Of a stretch of DNA of 27,590 nt, positions 15,685-27,590 are shown one piece after another. Positions within the stretch are counted from its first letter, which is position 1. Each line of letters begins with the position of its first letter. Origin of the DNA: Fidelibacterota bacterium (GTDB lineage Bacteria > Marinisomatota > Marinisomatia > Marinisomatales > TCS55); the NCBI GenBank assembly GCA_002717765.1, contig PBCB01000024.1, forward strand, positions 27,623 to 55,212, given 5' to 3'. The notes beneath the pieces are model-generated. The model had not been told where the DNA came from, did no database searches, and saw only the letters and a program-made list of their open reading frames with translations. A program made the translations under genes and the position numbers.

Positions 15685-16605
15685 TTAAGATGAATTTTGT
15701 TTTATGTTTCTTTGTAAACCTGAAAATTTTGTTCTTTTGACTGCAGATCCCTTAAATAGTCTTTTAAAGGTTTTATCATCTAAGCCCATCCATTCCTTTT
15801 CAGACCAGTCTAAGATTTCAGCTTTGGGGAAAAATGATTCTTCATGCGATATCTTACTGAATTTATTATTCCAAGGGCAAACTTCTTGGCAAACATCACA
15901 ACCGTATATCCAGCCATCAAGGTCCTTCTCATTTTCATTAAAGTCACCTCTATGTTCAATCGTGCGATATGAAATACATTTATTAGAATCAAGCTGATAG
16001 CTCGTAATTGCATCAGTGGGGCATGCATCAATACAGGCCGTACATGAACCGCATAAATCCTCAACAAAGGGTGCATCATACTCTAATGGTATATTTAGAA
16101 TAATTTCACCAAGGAAAAGCCAGCTACCGTAATCTCGGGAAATAAGGTTTGTATGTTTACCTTGCCACCCTAATCCAGCTTTTTGCGCCCATACTTTTTC
16201 CATGATTGGTGAAGTATCAACACAAGCCACTCCCTTTATATCTTCCGATGTGTTTTTTATCCATTCTAGTAATATTTTTAATCGATCTTTTATAATAATG
16301 TGGTAATCTTCTCCCCATGCATAGTTACTAAATTTATATTTAGATTTTATATCATCTTGGGTAGTACCAGAAAAATAATTCATTCCAACTGAAATCAATG
16401 AAACAGCTTCAGGAAAATAATTGAAAATATTTGCACGTTCTTCTTTTCTATTTTCAATCCAATGCATAGAAGCATGAAACCCTTCTGATATCCATTTATC
16501 AAGATTGGATTTATTATCAATCATTAGATCAACCTTTGTTATTCCAACTTTTTGAAAACCAAGTTCATTCGCTTTATTCTTTATTTTTTGGCTAACAATG
16601 CTCAT
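15685..16605 (-). CDS. queG: Epoxyqueuosine reductase QueG, short form
   Basis: Cobalamin- and iron-sulfur-dependent reductase (306 aa) for the last step of queuosine formation in tRNA wobble position 34. Two [4Fe-4S] clusters are indicated by C185, C188, C191, C195 (CGSCTACIDACP) and by C210, C236, C239, C243 (GCDVCQEVCPWNN). D130 in ACVDTSPIMEKVWA is the probable catalytic acid, and GLGWQGKHTNL (144-154) is a family signature. Better-known QueG proteins reach about 380 residues; this one ends soon after the second cluster and lacks the C-terminal extension or HEAT repeats. tgt, the enzyme that inserts the precursor base, lies in the same gene run. Its ATG overlaps the Nudix stop by 4 nt. 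Confidence 0.94.
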   Translation of the reverse strand: MSIVSQKIKNKANELGFQKVGITKVDLMIDNKSNLDKWISEGFHASMHWIENRKEERANIFNYFPEAVSLISVGMNYFSGTTQDDIKSKYKFSNYAWGEDYHIIIKDRLKILLEWIKNTSEDIKGVACVDTSPIMEKVWAQKAGLGWQGKHTNLISRDYGSWLFLGEIILNIPLEYDAPFVEDLCGSCTACIDACPTDAITSYQLDSNKCISYRTIEHRGDFNENEKDLDGWIYGCDVCQEVCPWNNKFSKISHEESFFPKAEILDWSEKEWMGLDDKTFKRLFKGSAVKRTKFSGLQRNIKQNSS

Positions 16606-17147
16606 TTAATACCACTCATCAATTGATGAACCCATAAAATACCAATAATTGTTTTTACATCGGCTATCTTTCCAGATTTAACCCAATCAAAGGCTTGTTG
16701 AATTGTTACAGGAGCCAATTCTAAGAATTCATCTTGATCTAAATTTCGTTCTGTTTTAATAAGATTCTCACCAAGATACATCCACATTATTTCATTTGAA
16801 AACCCTATAGCTGGGTAAATTTTTGTCATAAAAGTAAGTTTTTTTGCGACGTAACCTATTTCTTCAGATAATTCTCTTCTTGCGCAATCTAACGGCTTCT
16901 CTTCCTTATCAAGTTTTCCTGCTGGAATTTCAATAAACTCTTCCTTTGGTCCATACCTATATTGCCTAATTAAACAAATCTCTCCTGATGGTAAGATTGG
17001 AACAACACATACTGCGCCTGGATGATCAACCCATTCGCGTGTACTTGTCTCTCCATTTGGAAGCTTAACATGATCCAAAAATAAATTAATCAATTTCCCC
17101 TGAAAAATTTTTTGTGATGATATTTTTTTTTCTTCAAGTGTTGACAT
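16602..17147 (-). CDS. Nudix hydrolase, ADP-ribose pyrophosphatase-like
   Basis: 181-aa Nudix enzyme likely to split ADP-ribose or another nucleotide-sugar into AMP and sugar phosphate. A complete Nudix box (G-x5-E-x7-R-E-x2-E-E-x-G) lies at about 77-98: GKLDKEEKPLDCARRELSEEIG. The preceding RQYRYGPKEEFIEIPAGKL and the region around it resemble the ADP-ribose pyrophosphatase (NudF) branch. Its last codon overlaps the queG start (ATGA), and it begins 4 nt after the TatT-like gene. Cytoplasmic. The substrate cannot be fixed from sequence, since GDP-mannose and other ADP-sugars are hydrolysed by close relatives. Confidence 0.88.
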   Translation of the reverse strand: MSTLEEKKISSQKIFQGKLINLFLDHVKLPNGETSTREWVDHPGAVCVVPILPSGEICLIRQYRYGPKEEFIEIPAGKLDKEEKPLDCARRELSEEIGYVAKKLTFMTKIYPAIGFSNEIMWMYLGENLIKTERNLDQDEFLELAPVTIQQAFDWVKSGKIADVKTIIGILWVHQLMSGIK

Positions 17148-17151
17148 TGGT

Positions 17152-17916
17152 CTAGTTTTTTATTTTTACTAGAAACTGTTTTGCTTCGATAATTTGAACC
17201 CAATCCTCTACATGATTATCTTTTGAAGGGGCTGCATTTGATACTTCAATTAGGATTTTCTCTGCTGCTAATTGTCTATCATTTTGGTAGAGCGCTTTCG
17301 CATAGTAAACTTTCTGAACCAATGGCTTTTCGCCTGTATTAAGCGCTATTTTTAACAATCTCTCAGCCTCATCTTTATCAGGCCAAGATAAAAGGAATGG
17401 TATATACGGTGTTCTTAAATGAACAACTCCTAGCATAAAATATCCACCCCCATCTTTATATTCTGGGTCTAGATCTATAATTTTTTCGGAATTCATCTTC
17501 ATAATATCTGCAAAACCTTCTCTTGCTGCTGCAATGATCCCAAATACTTCTGCCCAGCTTCCAAGGTTAGTTAAATACCAATATCTTATTCCTGCATCAT
17601 TGGGATATTGATCTATAAAACCGATACCCAACTTAACTGCCTTATCAAAAATAACTTTCTTCTCCTCAATATCATTTAGAACATATTTACCCTTGAAATA
17701 ATAACTTTTCAGAATTCCTATAGCCGCTTCAGGAGAGCTCTCTTTATGTAGGGCAGAATTATAAAATGCTATTGCAGAATTAATATGTATGGGCTTTGCT
17801 ATATTTTTTATACTTCCCTTACTTCGAAGGGTATAGGCATTTAAGGCATTTTCAAGATCAGATTGCGAAAATAAAAAGTGAATGGTAAAGAAAGAAAAGA
17901 AGAGGGTCGATTTCAT
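17152..17916 (-). CDS. Exported helical-repeat protein resembling TRAP-transporter T-component (TatT)
   Basis: 254-aa exported protein with an N-terminal signal peptide (MKSTLFFSFFTIHFLFSQS, no lipobox cysteine) and a TPR-like all-helical body. The stretch DLDPEYKDGGGYFMLGVVHL, then SWPDKDEAERLLKIAL and VYYAKALY, follows the pattern I associate with the TatT (T-component) family of periplasmic TPR proteins found near some TRAP transporters. No TRAP permease or binding-protein gene is in the window. It starts in a TAATG overlap with the beta-barrel gene, so the two are probably made together in the envelope. Function is unknown. A generic tetratricopeptide scaffold is the alternative. Confidence 0.55.
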   Translation of the reverse strand: MKSTLFFSFFTIHFLFSQSDLENALNAYTLRSKGSIKNIAKPIHINSAIAFYNSALHKESSPEAAIGILKSYYFKGKYVLNDIEEKKVIFDKAVKLGIGFIDQYPNDAGIRYWYLTNLGSWAEVFGIIAAAREGFADIMKMNSEKIIDLDPEYKDGGGYFMLGVVHLRTPYIPFLLSWPDKDEAERLLKIALNTGEKPLVQKVYYAKALYQNDRQLAAEKILIEVSNAAPSKDNHVEDWVQIIEAKQFLVKIKN

Positions 17917-18698
17917 TAAAAATATTCAATATAAGTAATCTTTAATTCACGATTAAAGTAATCAACTTTATTTTCATCAAATAAAAGATTATTAAAATCT
18001 ATTTCTATATGAAGTCTTTCGACAAAGGTCCAGCGTATAGCTGCATTTAAATATCCGCCTCGATTAATTGCTAGCGTTTTTGCCGTCATTTCATTTTCAT
18101 TAAGAGCAGCATTATACTCCATCAAGATAGATAGTTCCGGGTTGAACTCCATATCAAACCCAACAAAATAATTTATATCACTATCTCCATCATTGGTCTC
18201 GACAAAATTATAATTTGATCCAAAATGCAATCCAAGGTTGCCTAGAGGCGTTATCCAGTTTTTGCTACTAGCAGCATAAAGGCCCATCGCTTTTATATCA
18301 TATCTCATTAATGAATCTTGAGAATTAAACTTGCCTTGACCTTGCGTATTAATACCGATTGAAATTCCTGGTAATGTTTCTGTTTCATCAATCAGCAAAT
18401 ATTTTAGATTTGTTTCCGGCTTGGGGTGCATTACTAGGCTATCATCCCCTATAAGGTTTGACGAACCAAAAGATAGACCAAGCTGAAATCTATCGGTAAG
18501 CCCAACGCTAATTGAACTTGTTAAGCCACCTTCTTTTTGAACATGCATTTGCAATGAATAGCTTCCCCTTTGAAGCGTAGCTGCTGATGGTACTGAAATT
18601 AAATCAGTAGGCGGGGGATAGGATTGTGCGCGTAAAAATAATACATTTAACGAAAGCACAATAATTAAGATCGATCGATTTGGCTTAATATTGGTCAT
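17916..18698 (-). CDS. Putative outer-membrane beta-barrel protein
   Basis: 260 aa with a cleavable signal peptide (hydrophobic segment about 10-24 ending LRAQS) and then alternating-hydrophobicity strands typical of a small outer-membrane barrel. The early segment ISVPSAATLQRGSYSLQMHV followed by SISVGLTDRFQLGLSFG recalls porin- or YjbH-like barrels in FCB-group genomes. It ends in an aromatic residue (YIEYF), the usual recognition signal for the BAM assembly machine. No enzymatic motif is visible. It overlaps the TatT-like gene by one base and follows the secreted hypothetical gene by 44 nt. Barrel nature is inferred from sequence pattern; the role is unknown. Confidence 0.65.
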   Translation of the reverse strand: MTNIKPNRSILIIVLSLNVLFLRAQSYPPPTDLISVPSAATLQRGSYSLQMHVQKEGGLTSSISVGLTDRFQLGLSFGSSNLIGDDSLVMHPKPETNLKYLLIDETETLPGISIGINTQGQGKFNSQDSLMRYDIKAMGLYAASSKNWITPLGNLGLHFGSNYNFVETNDGDSDINYFVGFDMEFNPELSILMEYNAALNENEMTAKTLAINRGGYLNAAIRWTFVERLHIEIDFNNLLFDENKVDYFNRELKITYIEYF

Positions 18699-18742
18699 GC
18701 GGTTCCAATCAATTTACTCTTTGATATCTACTGAAAGCAAGT

Positions 18743-22162
<3,420 letters not shown>

Positions 22163-22221
22163 ATTATTGTGAGAGAATTTGTTTTGTTGTAAGGAAGATA
22201 AATAGAATTAAATCAATAAAA

Positions 22222-25200
22222 CTACCAATCATATCCTAAAGAAACATACCATTGAGGTTTAGATAGGCCTGATTCAGTCCAATCGTATGCTGCCTCAATT
22301 CTCCATGGTAAAAAGATGGGAATTTTGATTCCATATCCAATCGTACGTACCCATGGTGAAAAATCGCTTGATAGATTGTTTCCATACTTTGACTGAAGAA
22401 GAGAATAGTTTGTAAACTCTCGAGAATCATCCCACGCTGCTCCTACATCCATAAATACATGACCCAAAATATTTCCAATCGTCATTGGAAATGGAAAACC
22501 TATCTGTAAATATTGAATTAAAGGAAATCTAAATTCTAAATTAGTTAAAATAACATTTTTCCCAACTCTCTCGGAAAAACGTGCCCCTCTCAAAGGGTAA
22601 GCAAATTCTGAAAAATAGATATCTTGTAATAAGGACTCATTTTGACTATCTAAAATTACATTTCTCCAGCGCCATTCTTGCGTTAATGCATCATCTACTC
22701 CATTAGTAGTGCCTGTTCCCCAAAGCCAATTTTGCATACCTCCAAGGAAGTATTTTTGAGGATTTTTTCCTGTACTATTTCCAAAAAATAATCGACCGGC
22801 AAAAGAATAATATCTATTCAACATAAAATACTTACGTAAATCAATTTTTAATTTTTGAAAGGAGATTCCTTTTTTGCCCATTGCTGGACTAAGCTCAAAG
22901 GTGGTGTTCTGTCTAAATCCATCGATTGGACCCAAAAAACCAAAAACTGAATTATCAAAAACATAGCTTAGTGTTGGGTTAAGAGCAACAAACCCATCGC
23001 TACTGACAACAGTATTGCTAGTTTCATAAGGATCAATTGCAAAAAGCTTATAATCTAGATTATGCATTACAACGCCAAAATCTATTCGATTGAATTTATT
23101 TAAAGGCCTGGATGCAATTCCTGATACACCGTAATGCCTCATTCTTGCTGTAAGGTCAACAGGATATCCATATTGGTTATAGTAGCCACCTGTCAAAAAG
23201 AAATCAGCCTGATGAAACAAAGTAAAATAATAATTGGTTCTATTCTTCAAATAAGCGTAATTCAAATAATAATCGCTATTTGAGAGAGAAATCTGCGATT
23301 CAAGAGCAAGAGAAATTTGATGATCACCCATAAGATCGCTAAAGTAAAAAATCAATAACCCTTGATGGCCAAAAACATTATTGTAGCCATATTGACCTTG
23401 AGCAACGTCAAGGCTAAACTGAGTTTTATATGCTTGCGGTATGTAATCACCGGCTTCTGTTTGAGATGGAGTAGTTCTATTGGTAGTTTGGTTTTGATTT
23501 TGAACGGTTTTATTATTATAGGTTTCATATTCTAATGCAAAAATATGCCTAGAATAATCCGATTGATTAGAGTCACTTCCTCTCCATTTATCTTTTCGTA
23601 AATCTGCTAACTCTTCTATTTTATCAGTATTTTTATTTTTATAATAATTTGTTGGTTTTATTTCAGTTTTTTCTAAATCAAGAGGATTATTTAATCTATA
23701 TACATCCCATCCTCTGCTAGAATATCCTGAAAATACCATTGTATCATCATATTTATTTAAACTCAATTGAAAGATGCCAGTTAGAAGGTTGGTGACAACT
23801 GTTGATTGCTTGCTATTAAAATCATAGCGGAAAAGATTCCAGGTGCCGGAAGAATCAGCAGTATAAAATAGCGCATCTTTAGTATTTGAAAATACGGGAT
23901 AGTTTTCATCAAAATTCGAATTTGTTATCTGATTGATATTTTTTGTATTAACATCAATCACATAGATATTTTTGTTTTCATAATCGATTGATAGCATATC
24001 CTCGGAATTTGTATTCTTGCGCTTAATACTATTTCCTCTATCTGAAACAAAAGCAATGCTGCTTTCGTCAGAGCTCCAGCTAGGCTCAGAATCAGAATAA
24101 ATATCATTAGTTAGATTGAAATGTTGTTTAGTTTGAATATCGTATATATAAATATCGCTGGCACCATTATCATAGCCAATGAAAGCAAGCTTATTTCCTG
24201 AAGGGCTCCAAGACGCGCTAAAAACACCATCAAGGTCAAAAGGAATCTTTTCTTTATCGCCAGAGTCTACATTGACTAAATATAAAGCATCGCTAGAGCC
24301 GGATTTAGCTGCAAATACAATTCGTTTACTATCAGGAGACCAGCTAATGCCGGGTTGTAAAAATTTCAATTCTTCAAAATCTAATGATCTGCTTCCCTTA
24401 ATTAATTTTTTTATTTTTTTACCGGATACGGCATCAATTAAATCGATATCAAAATAACTTAAATTATTTGTAAGAAATGCAATTTGACCTCCATCTGGAG
24501 AAATTGATGGTGAAACATTGTATACATTATTTTCCTTTTTGTGATCTGTAAGTCTTTTTGCAATATCTTTGACCTCATCCCTACCTGCTACATCTGGATA
24601 AAATTCTTTTTTGATATATTTATGCCATTGCTCAGTTAATTCTTCAAAGTCCATTCCAATCGCACTCTGAAATCCTTTTTCTGCGCTACGCAATCTTTTC
24701 ATAGATTGAAAAACCTCACCAATCTTTTCACGGCCATATTTTTTTGCAATAAATCTCCAAACTGATTGTCCTCCTTTATAGGCTAAGAAATATTCTAATT
24801 CTTTGACAGTGGGAATGCGCTCATTTATTGCTAGATCCCGAATAATCATATCAGCTTCAGTATCCCAATTAGAAGAAAGGTATTCTGCTAATCCTTCGTT
24901 TGCCCATAATGGCATACTCCATGTTACTTGCCCACTAGCAACATTTTGCATCCTTCCCCCATAAATAAGATCATTGATCATTGCATGAACAAGCTCATGG
25001 TGAATAACGTGACGAAATGCTTTATAGTCTCCTTTAAAAGGAATGACAACGCGATTCTTAAATAGCTCAGTTACACCGCCAATGCCTTCCTGCATATATA
25101 CACCAACAGCGTTATTCTGCTGAAATTCATTATGTGAGTGATATACAATGATTGGAACTCGTTTTTTTAAGTTCCATCGTAAATGCTTCCCTATTTGTTC

Positions 25201-25392
25201 ATAAGCTTCATTTGCTGCTTTGATTGTAAAGGTTGCAAGCTCGATTTCATCTCCATAATAATAAACATCAAAATTTGCCGATGATATAAAATTCCAATCG
25301 AACTCTCTATACTGTACTTTATTTTGACCAAAAGATTGGGCATATAAAGATTGGCTCAGAGCAAAAACAATAGTAAATAGAAATCTTTTCAT
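22222..25392 (-). CDS. Outer-membrane metalloprotease / TolB-like propeller / beta-barrel fusion protein
   Basis: 1056-aa envelope protein with three parts. A signal peptide (MKRFLFTIVFALSQSLYAQS) leads to a peptidase-MA (gluzincin) domain at about 25-265: HELVH (H132, E133, H136) plus NEGLAEY with E166 as likely third zinc ligand. Residues about 285-590 form repeated PD40/TolB-type propeller blades, seen as SPDGGQIAFL, SPDSKRIVFA, SPSGNKLAFI and SSDESSIAFV. The last 400 or so residues look like an Omp85/surface-antigen-type barrel ending in aromatic W (SLGYDW). Zinc ligands are intact, so proteolysis at the cell surface or periplasm is plausible. It is divergent from lpxH and has no Shine-Dalgarno sequence. 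Domain calls come from motif reading. Similar architectures are known in FCB-group genomes, with unknown function. Confidence 0.82.
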   Translation of the reverse strand: MKRFLFTIVFALSQSLYAQSFGQNKVQYREFDWNFISSANFDVYYYGDEIELATFTIKAANEAYEQIGKHLRWNLKKRVPIIVYHSHNEFQQNNAVGVYMQEGIGGVTELFKNRVVIPFKGDYKAFRHVIHHELVHAMINDLIYGGRMQNVASGQVTWSMPLWANEGLAEYLSSNWDTEADMIIRDLAINERIPTVKELEYFLAYKGGQSVWRFIAKKYGREKIGEVFQSMKRLRSAEKGFQSAIGMDFEELTEQWHKYIKKEFYPDVAGRDEVKDIAKRLTDHKKENNVYNVSPSISPDGGQIAFLTNNLSYFDIDLIDAVSGKKIKKLIKGSRSLDFEELKFLQPGISWSPDSKRIVFAAKSGSSDALYLVNVDSGDKEKIPFDLDGVFSASWSPSGNKLAFIGYDNGASDIYIYDIQTKQHFNLTNDIYSDSEPSWSSDESSIAFVSDRGNSIKRKNTNSEDMLSIDYENKNIYVIDVNTKNINQITNSNFDENYPVFSNTKDALFYTADSSGTWNLFRYDFNSKQSTVVTNLLTGIFQLSLNKYDDTMVFSGYSSRGWDVYRLNNPLDLEKTEIKPTNYYKNKNTDKIEELADLRKDKWRGSDSNQSDYSRHIFALEYETYNNKTVQNQNQTTNRTTPSQTEAGDYIPQAYKTQFSLDVAQGQYGYNNVFGHQGLLIFYFSDLMGDHQISLALESQISLSNSDYYLNYAYLKNRTNYYFTLFHQADFFLTGGYYNQYGYPVDLTARMRHYGVSGIASRPLNKFNRIDFGVVMHNLDYKLFAIDPYETSNTVVSSDGFVALNPTLSYVFDNSVFGFLGPIDGFRQNTTFELSPAMGKKGISFQKLKIDLRKYFMLNRYYSFAGRLFFGNSTGKNPQKYFLGGMQNWLWGTGTTNGVDDALTQEWRWRNVILDSQNESLLQDIYFSEFAYPLRGARFSERVGKNVILTNLEFRFPLIQYLQIGFPFPMTIGNILGHVFMDVGAAWDDSREFTNYSLLQSKYGNNLSSDFSPWVRTIGYGIKIPIFLPWRIEAAYDWTESGLSKPQWYVSLGYDW

Positions 25393-25527
25393 TATTATAG
25401 TAAAACCAAATTTAGATTTTTTGTTCCCTAAACTTCGAAGATATACGGAAATATTGCAAATAATTTACAAAATATTATTATTCTTTGATGATTGACTGTC
25501 CTCTAATGAAAATATTAGTTTACACCT

Positions 25528-26274
25528 ATGGATTTGCCAGTATATTTTATATCCGACATTCATTTGATGTTAAAAAGAACAGAATCTGAGGTAAGAAGAC
25601 AAAAAGTCTTATTTAGTTTTCTTGATCATGTCAAAAAAACAGGGGGTACTCTTATAATCAATGGAGACTTGTTTGATTTTTACTTTGAGTACAAAGATGT
25701 AATACCAAAGGTTTATGCTCCTTTTTATTTTCAAATTTTAAAGCTAAGAGAATCTGGAGTCAAAGTTCACTACGTATTGGGAAATCATGACTTTTGGGTT
25801 ATGGATTTTATAAATGATACTTTGTTTGATAAAGTTTACAATAGTGATGTAAAAATGAAAATTGGGGAAAAAACATTTTATATCACACATGGAGATGGGT
25901 TTTTATCATGGGATAGGAGCTATAGGCTATTGAGAAGAGTTATTCGTTCGCGTTTATTTATTTGGTTTTACAGATCGCTCCATCCTAGAATAGGGTATGC
26001 CTTTGGTAGTTGGGTATCTAAAAAAGGTGAGCATTATGAGCATAGTGAACAATATAATCAACGAATCTTAGATGAAATGAAAATCCAAGCAAAACCATTT
26101 ATTGATGATGGGTGTGATTATTTTATTTCTGGTCATTACCATCAAGCAAATGAATTAATAATGAATCCAGGGAAACTTGTTATACTTGGTGATTGGCTAA
26201 GTTTTTTCTCTTATGCAAAATATGATGGGCAAGATTTAAATCTAAATTATTGGGATAATGATGAAAAAAAGTAA
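25528..26274 (+). CDS. lpxH: UDP-2,3-diacylglucosamine diphosphatase LpxH
   Basis: Calcineurin-like metallophosphoesterase (248 aa) of the LpxH type, cutting UDP-2,3-diacylglucosamine to lipid X and UMP in lipid A synthesis at the inner membrane. Metal ligands are readable: D10 and H12 (SDIHL), D47 (NGDLFDF), N86-H87 (GNHDFW), H121 (THGDG), and H203/H205 (SGHYHQ). DLFDFYFEYK and the basic/aromatic stretch RLLRRVIRSRLFIWFYRSLHP are typical of Bacteroidetes-type LpxH. No Shine-Dalgarno sequence is seen; TTGACT at 25492-25497 and TATTAG at a 15-base spacing form a weak promoter candidate that would leave a leader of only a few bases. Its end overlaps the next gene by 17 nt. Confidence 0.88.
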   Translation: MDLPVYFISDIHLMLKRTESEVRRQKVLFSFLDHVKKTGGTLIINGDLFDFYFEYKDVIPKVYAPFYFQILKLRESGVKVHYVLGNHDFWVMDFINDTLFDKVYNSDVKMKIGEKTFYITHGDGFLSWDRSYRLLRRVIRSRLFIWFYRSLHPRIGYAFGSWVSKKGEHYEHSEQYNQRILDEMKIQAKPFIDDGCDYFISGHYHQANELIMNPGKLVILGDWLSFFSYAKYDGQDLNLNYWDNDEKK

Positions 26275-27394
26275 GCTGATCATTATCTTTTTATTTACTT
26301 TGTTTTTCTTTGATGGCTGCTCAACAATCAAGAGGTTTCTTCCTTCAAAAAAGTCTAGCGATGATATTTCTTATGAGTTGATTGAGAATTTAAGCACTGC
26401 CTTTAGTGAGGGAAAACTGCAAGCTCTTGAAGAAATGATTGCAATTTATAATGACACCAATCAACCATATGATGTAAGAATGGCCGCAGGTGTAGCATTG
26501 GCAGAAACTCAACACCCTACAGCATTAAATGCATTATCGGACGCTGTTGGGGAGGCAGCGGCTCTTGATGTAACATTTATGATTGGCTCTATAGAATTAT
26601 TGGCTCAATTTAGAGATGACCCTAGAGCTGCAGATGCTATGATAAGCGCTATGAATAAGGTTGAAGAAAAAACAAATGAGCTTGAGCTTTCTCTTGTAAA
26701 AAATCTTAATAAAGTTCGTACCAAAGATCAAGTCATGGCCCTTCTTGATCTTTATGAAGTGAGTAGAAGTAATTTTAATCGAACTGAAAAGCTTTTAACT
26801 GAAACATTAGGTGCATTGGGTACTGATGAAGTCGTACCCATCCTAACACAAATTTCTCGAGATCCTTTTGTGAAGTTAGGAATTCGTAATAGAGCACTAG
26901 AGATCTTAGGGAAAAAAGATCCTTCTCAGGTAGCAGGTGCATTTGCTGAACTTTTAGGCGACCCAGAAACCAATCTGGAAGTGAGAGATTTTGCTCTTAA
27001 TACAATGAGGGGAGTAAAAGAAGAGAATTTAGTTTTAGCGCTTTTGCAAACCTATCGAACAGGCAAAGATCAATATTATAATATATTGAATACCCTTCTA
27101 GAAGCTCTAGGAGAGTTTGATGACCCTCAAATAAGAAAGGCTGTCATTGAGATAGCGAGAAATGATAGCTACCCTCTAGAAATTAGAATTAAAGCTATAG
27201 AAAAATTAGCTGATATTAGTGATCAATCCGTCATTCCTTCCTTAATGCCAATTTTATCGGATTATAATCAATACAAACTGCATCCTGCAATTATTCAAAC
27301 TGTTAAGAATCTTGGAGCTTATGCTTTATTTGAACAAGAAATACATAGAAGAACATTTGAAGCTCATAAACAAGCATCTGTTTTAAATGACTAG
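26258..27394 (+). CDS. HEAT-repeat lipoprotein
   Basis: 378-aa protein with a signal sequence (MMKKSKLIIIFLFTLFFFDGCS) whose Cys at 21 is a probable lipidation site, though the residues before it (FDG) are not a canonical lipobox. The mature part is built of alpha-helical HEAT-like repeats, visible as periodic segments such as VRMAAGVALAE, IRNRALEILGKK, VRDFALNTMRG and IRIKAIEKLADI, spaced about 35-45 residues apart. Such repeats serve as protein-binding scaffolds; no enzyme motif is seen. The start lies inside lpxH. Two ATG codons in tandem (26258 and 26261) could be used. The next gene starts 8 nt before its stop, so the three genes are likely translated together. Function unknown. Confidence 0.72.
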   Translation: MMKKSKLIIIFLFTLFFFDGCSTIKRFLPSKKSSDDISYELIENLSTAFSEGKLQALEEMIAIYNDTNQPYDVRMAAGVALAETQHPTALNALSDAVGEAAALDVTFMIGSIELLAQFRDDPRAADAMISAMNKVEEKTNELELSLVKNLNKVRTKDQVMALLDLYEVSRSNFNRTEKLLTETLGALGTDEVVPILTQISRDPFVKLGIRNRALEILGKKDPSQVAGAFAELLGDPETNLEVRDFALNTMRGVKEENLVLALLQTYRTGKDQYYNILNTLLEALGEFDDPQIRKAVIEIARNDSYPLEIRIKAIEKLADISDQSVIPSLMPILSDYNQYKLHPAIIQTVKNLGAYALFEQEIHRRTFEAHKQASVLND

Positions 27395-27590
27395 GCTTCT
27401 ATTTATTTATCTTCTTCTTGCTGGAATAATATTTTCTCAAGAAATAGACTCTGCAGTAGTTGATTCAAACGATTCATTAGGTGTTGCTATGCAAGAGCCT
27501 GACTCTACTTTTATAGATACGTTACAAAGTCCAACTATTATAATTCCAGCATCGATTGATACTATAAGCCAGGCTGATGCCGTAGAAGAA
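27387..27590 (+). CDS. Secreted protein of unknown function (5' part, cut by window end)
   Basis: An open reading frame of 68 codons starts at the ATG overlapping the HEAT-lipoprotein stop by 8 nt and runs to the window end without a stop. The N-terminus MTRLLFIYLLLAGIIFSQE is a good signal peptide. The mature sequence seen so far is acidic and rich in Ser/Asp/Thr/Ile (DSAVVDSNDS, QEPDSTFIDT), a low-complexity spacer-like start. Nothing in it identifies a family. Its place after lpxH and a HEAT lipoprotein suggests an envelope protein. Confidence 0.7.
   Translation, partial: MTRLLFIYLLLAGIIFSQEIDSAVVDSNDSLGVAMQEPDSTFIDTLQSPTIIIPASIDTISQADAVEE

Overview
The window is AT-rich, densely packed chromosomal DNA from a Gram-negative bacterium. 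Three things show an outer membrane: an LpxH-type lipid A enzyme, two predicted outer-membrane beta-barrel proteins and an exported HEAT-repeat lipoprotein. Several gene versions resemble those of the FCB group (Bacteroidetes and relatives): LpxH with the DLFDFYFEYK stretch, a protease/propeller/barrel fusion, and a fused 2-oxoacid dehydrogenase E1. Together with the marine flavour of a SAM-II riboswitch, a Marinimicrobia (SAR406)-like genome is my best guess. That is an inference from gene style, not a phylogenetic result.

Region 1 (1-11137, all on the minus strand, read from right to left). A SAM-II riboswitch followed by an intrinsic terminator precedes metH. Then come a frameshifted cysQ, thyX, a fused E1 alpha/beta 2-oxoacid dehydrogenase, a FabD-like acyltransferase that overlaps it, a glutaryl-CoA-type acyl-CoA dehydrogenase and a CDF metal transporter. 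MetH and ThyX both use methylene/methyl-tetrahydrofolate chemistry. Whether the riboswitch affects genes beyond metH-cysQ is unknown.

Region 2 (11138-14714, plus strand). A roughly 300-base divergent intergenic region precedes rng (RNase G), rplU (L21) and rpmA (L27), which end in a clear intrinsic terminator. The malate dehydrogenase gene follows as a separate unit.

Region 3 (14722-25392, minus strand). A large OM-anchored metalloprotease/propeller/barrel protein lies upstream of a tightly overlapping run: radA, tgt, a secreted protein, a beta-barrel protein, a TatT-like helical protein, a Nudix hydrolase, queG, elbB and a Rieske ferredoxin. Many junctions are 1-14 nt overlaps, so the run probably forms an operon. 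It carries two queuosine genes (tgt, queG) and three envelope proteins of unknown role between housekeeping genes.

Region 4 (25528-27590, plus strand). lpxH, a HEAT-repeat lipoprotein and the first 68 codons of a secreted protein overlap one another in series.

The strongest observations are the SAM-II riboswitch with its terminator and possible antiterminator, the 4-base tandem duplication that breaks cysQ, and the acyltransferase that has lost the malonyl-binding Arg and is coupled to a 2-oxoacid dehydrogenase E1. I found no CRISPR array, insertion sequence, phage, tRNA/rRNA or defence system.
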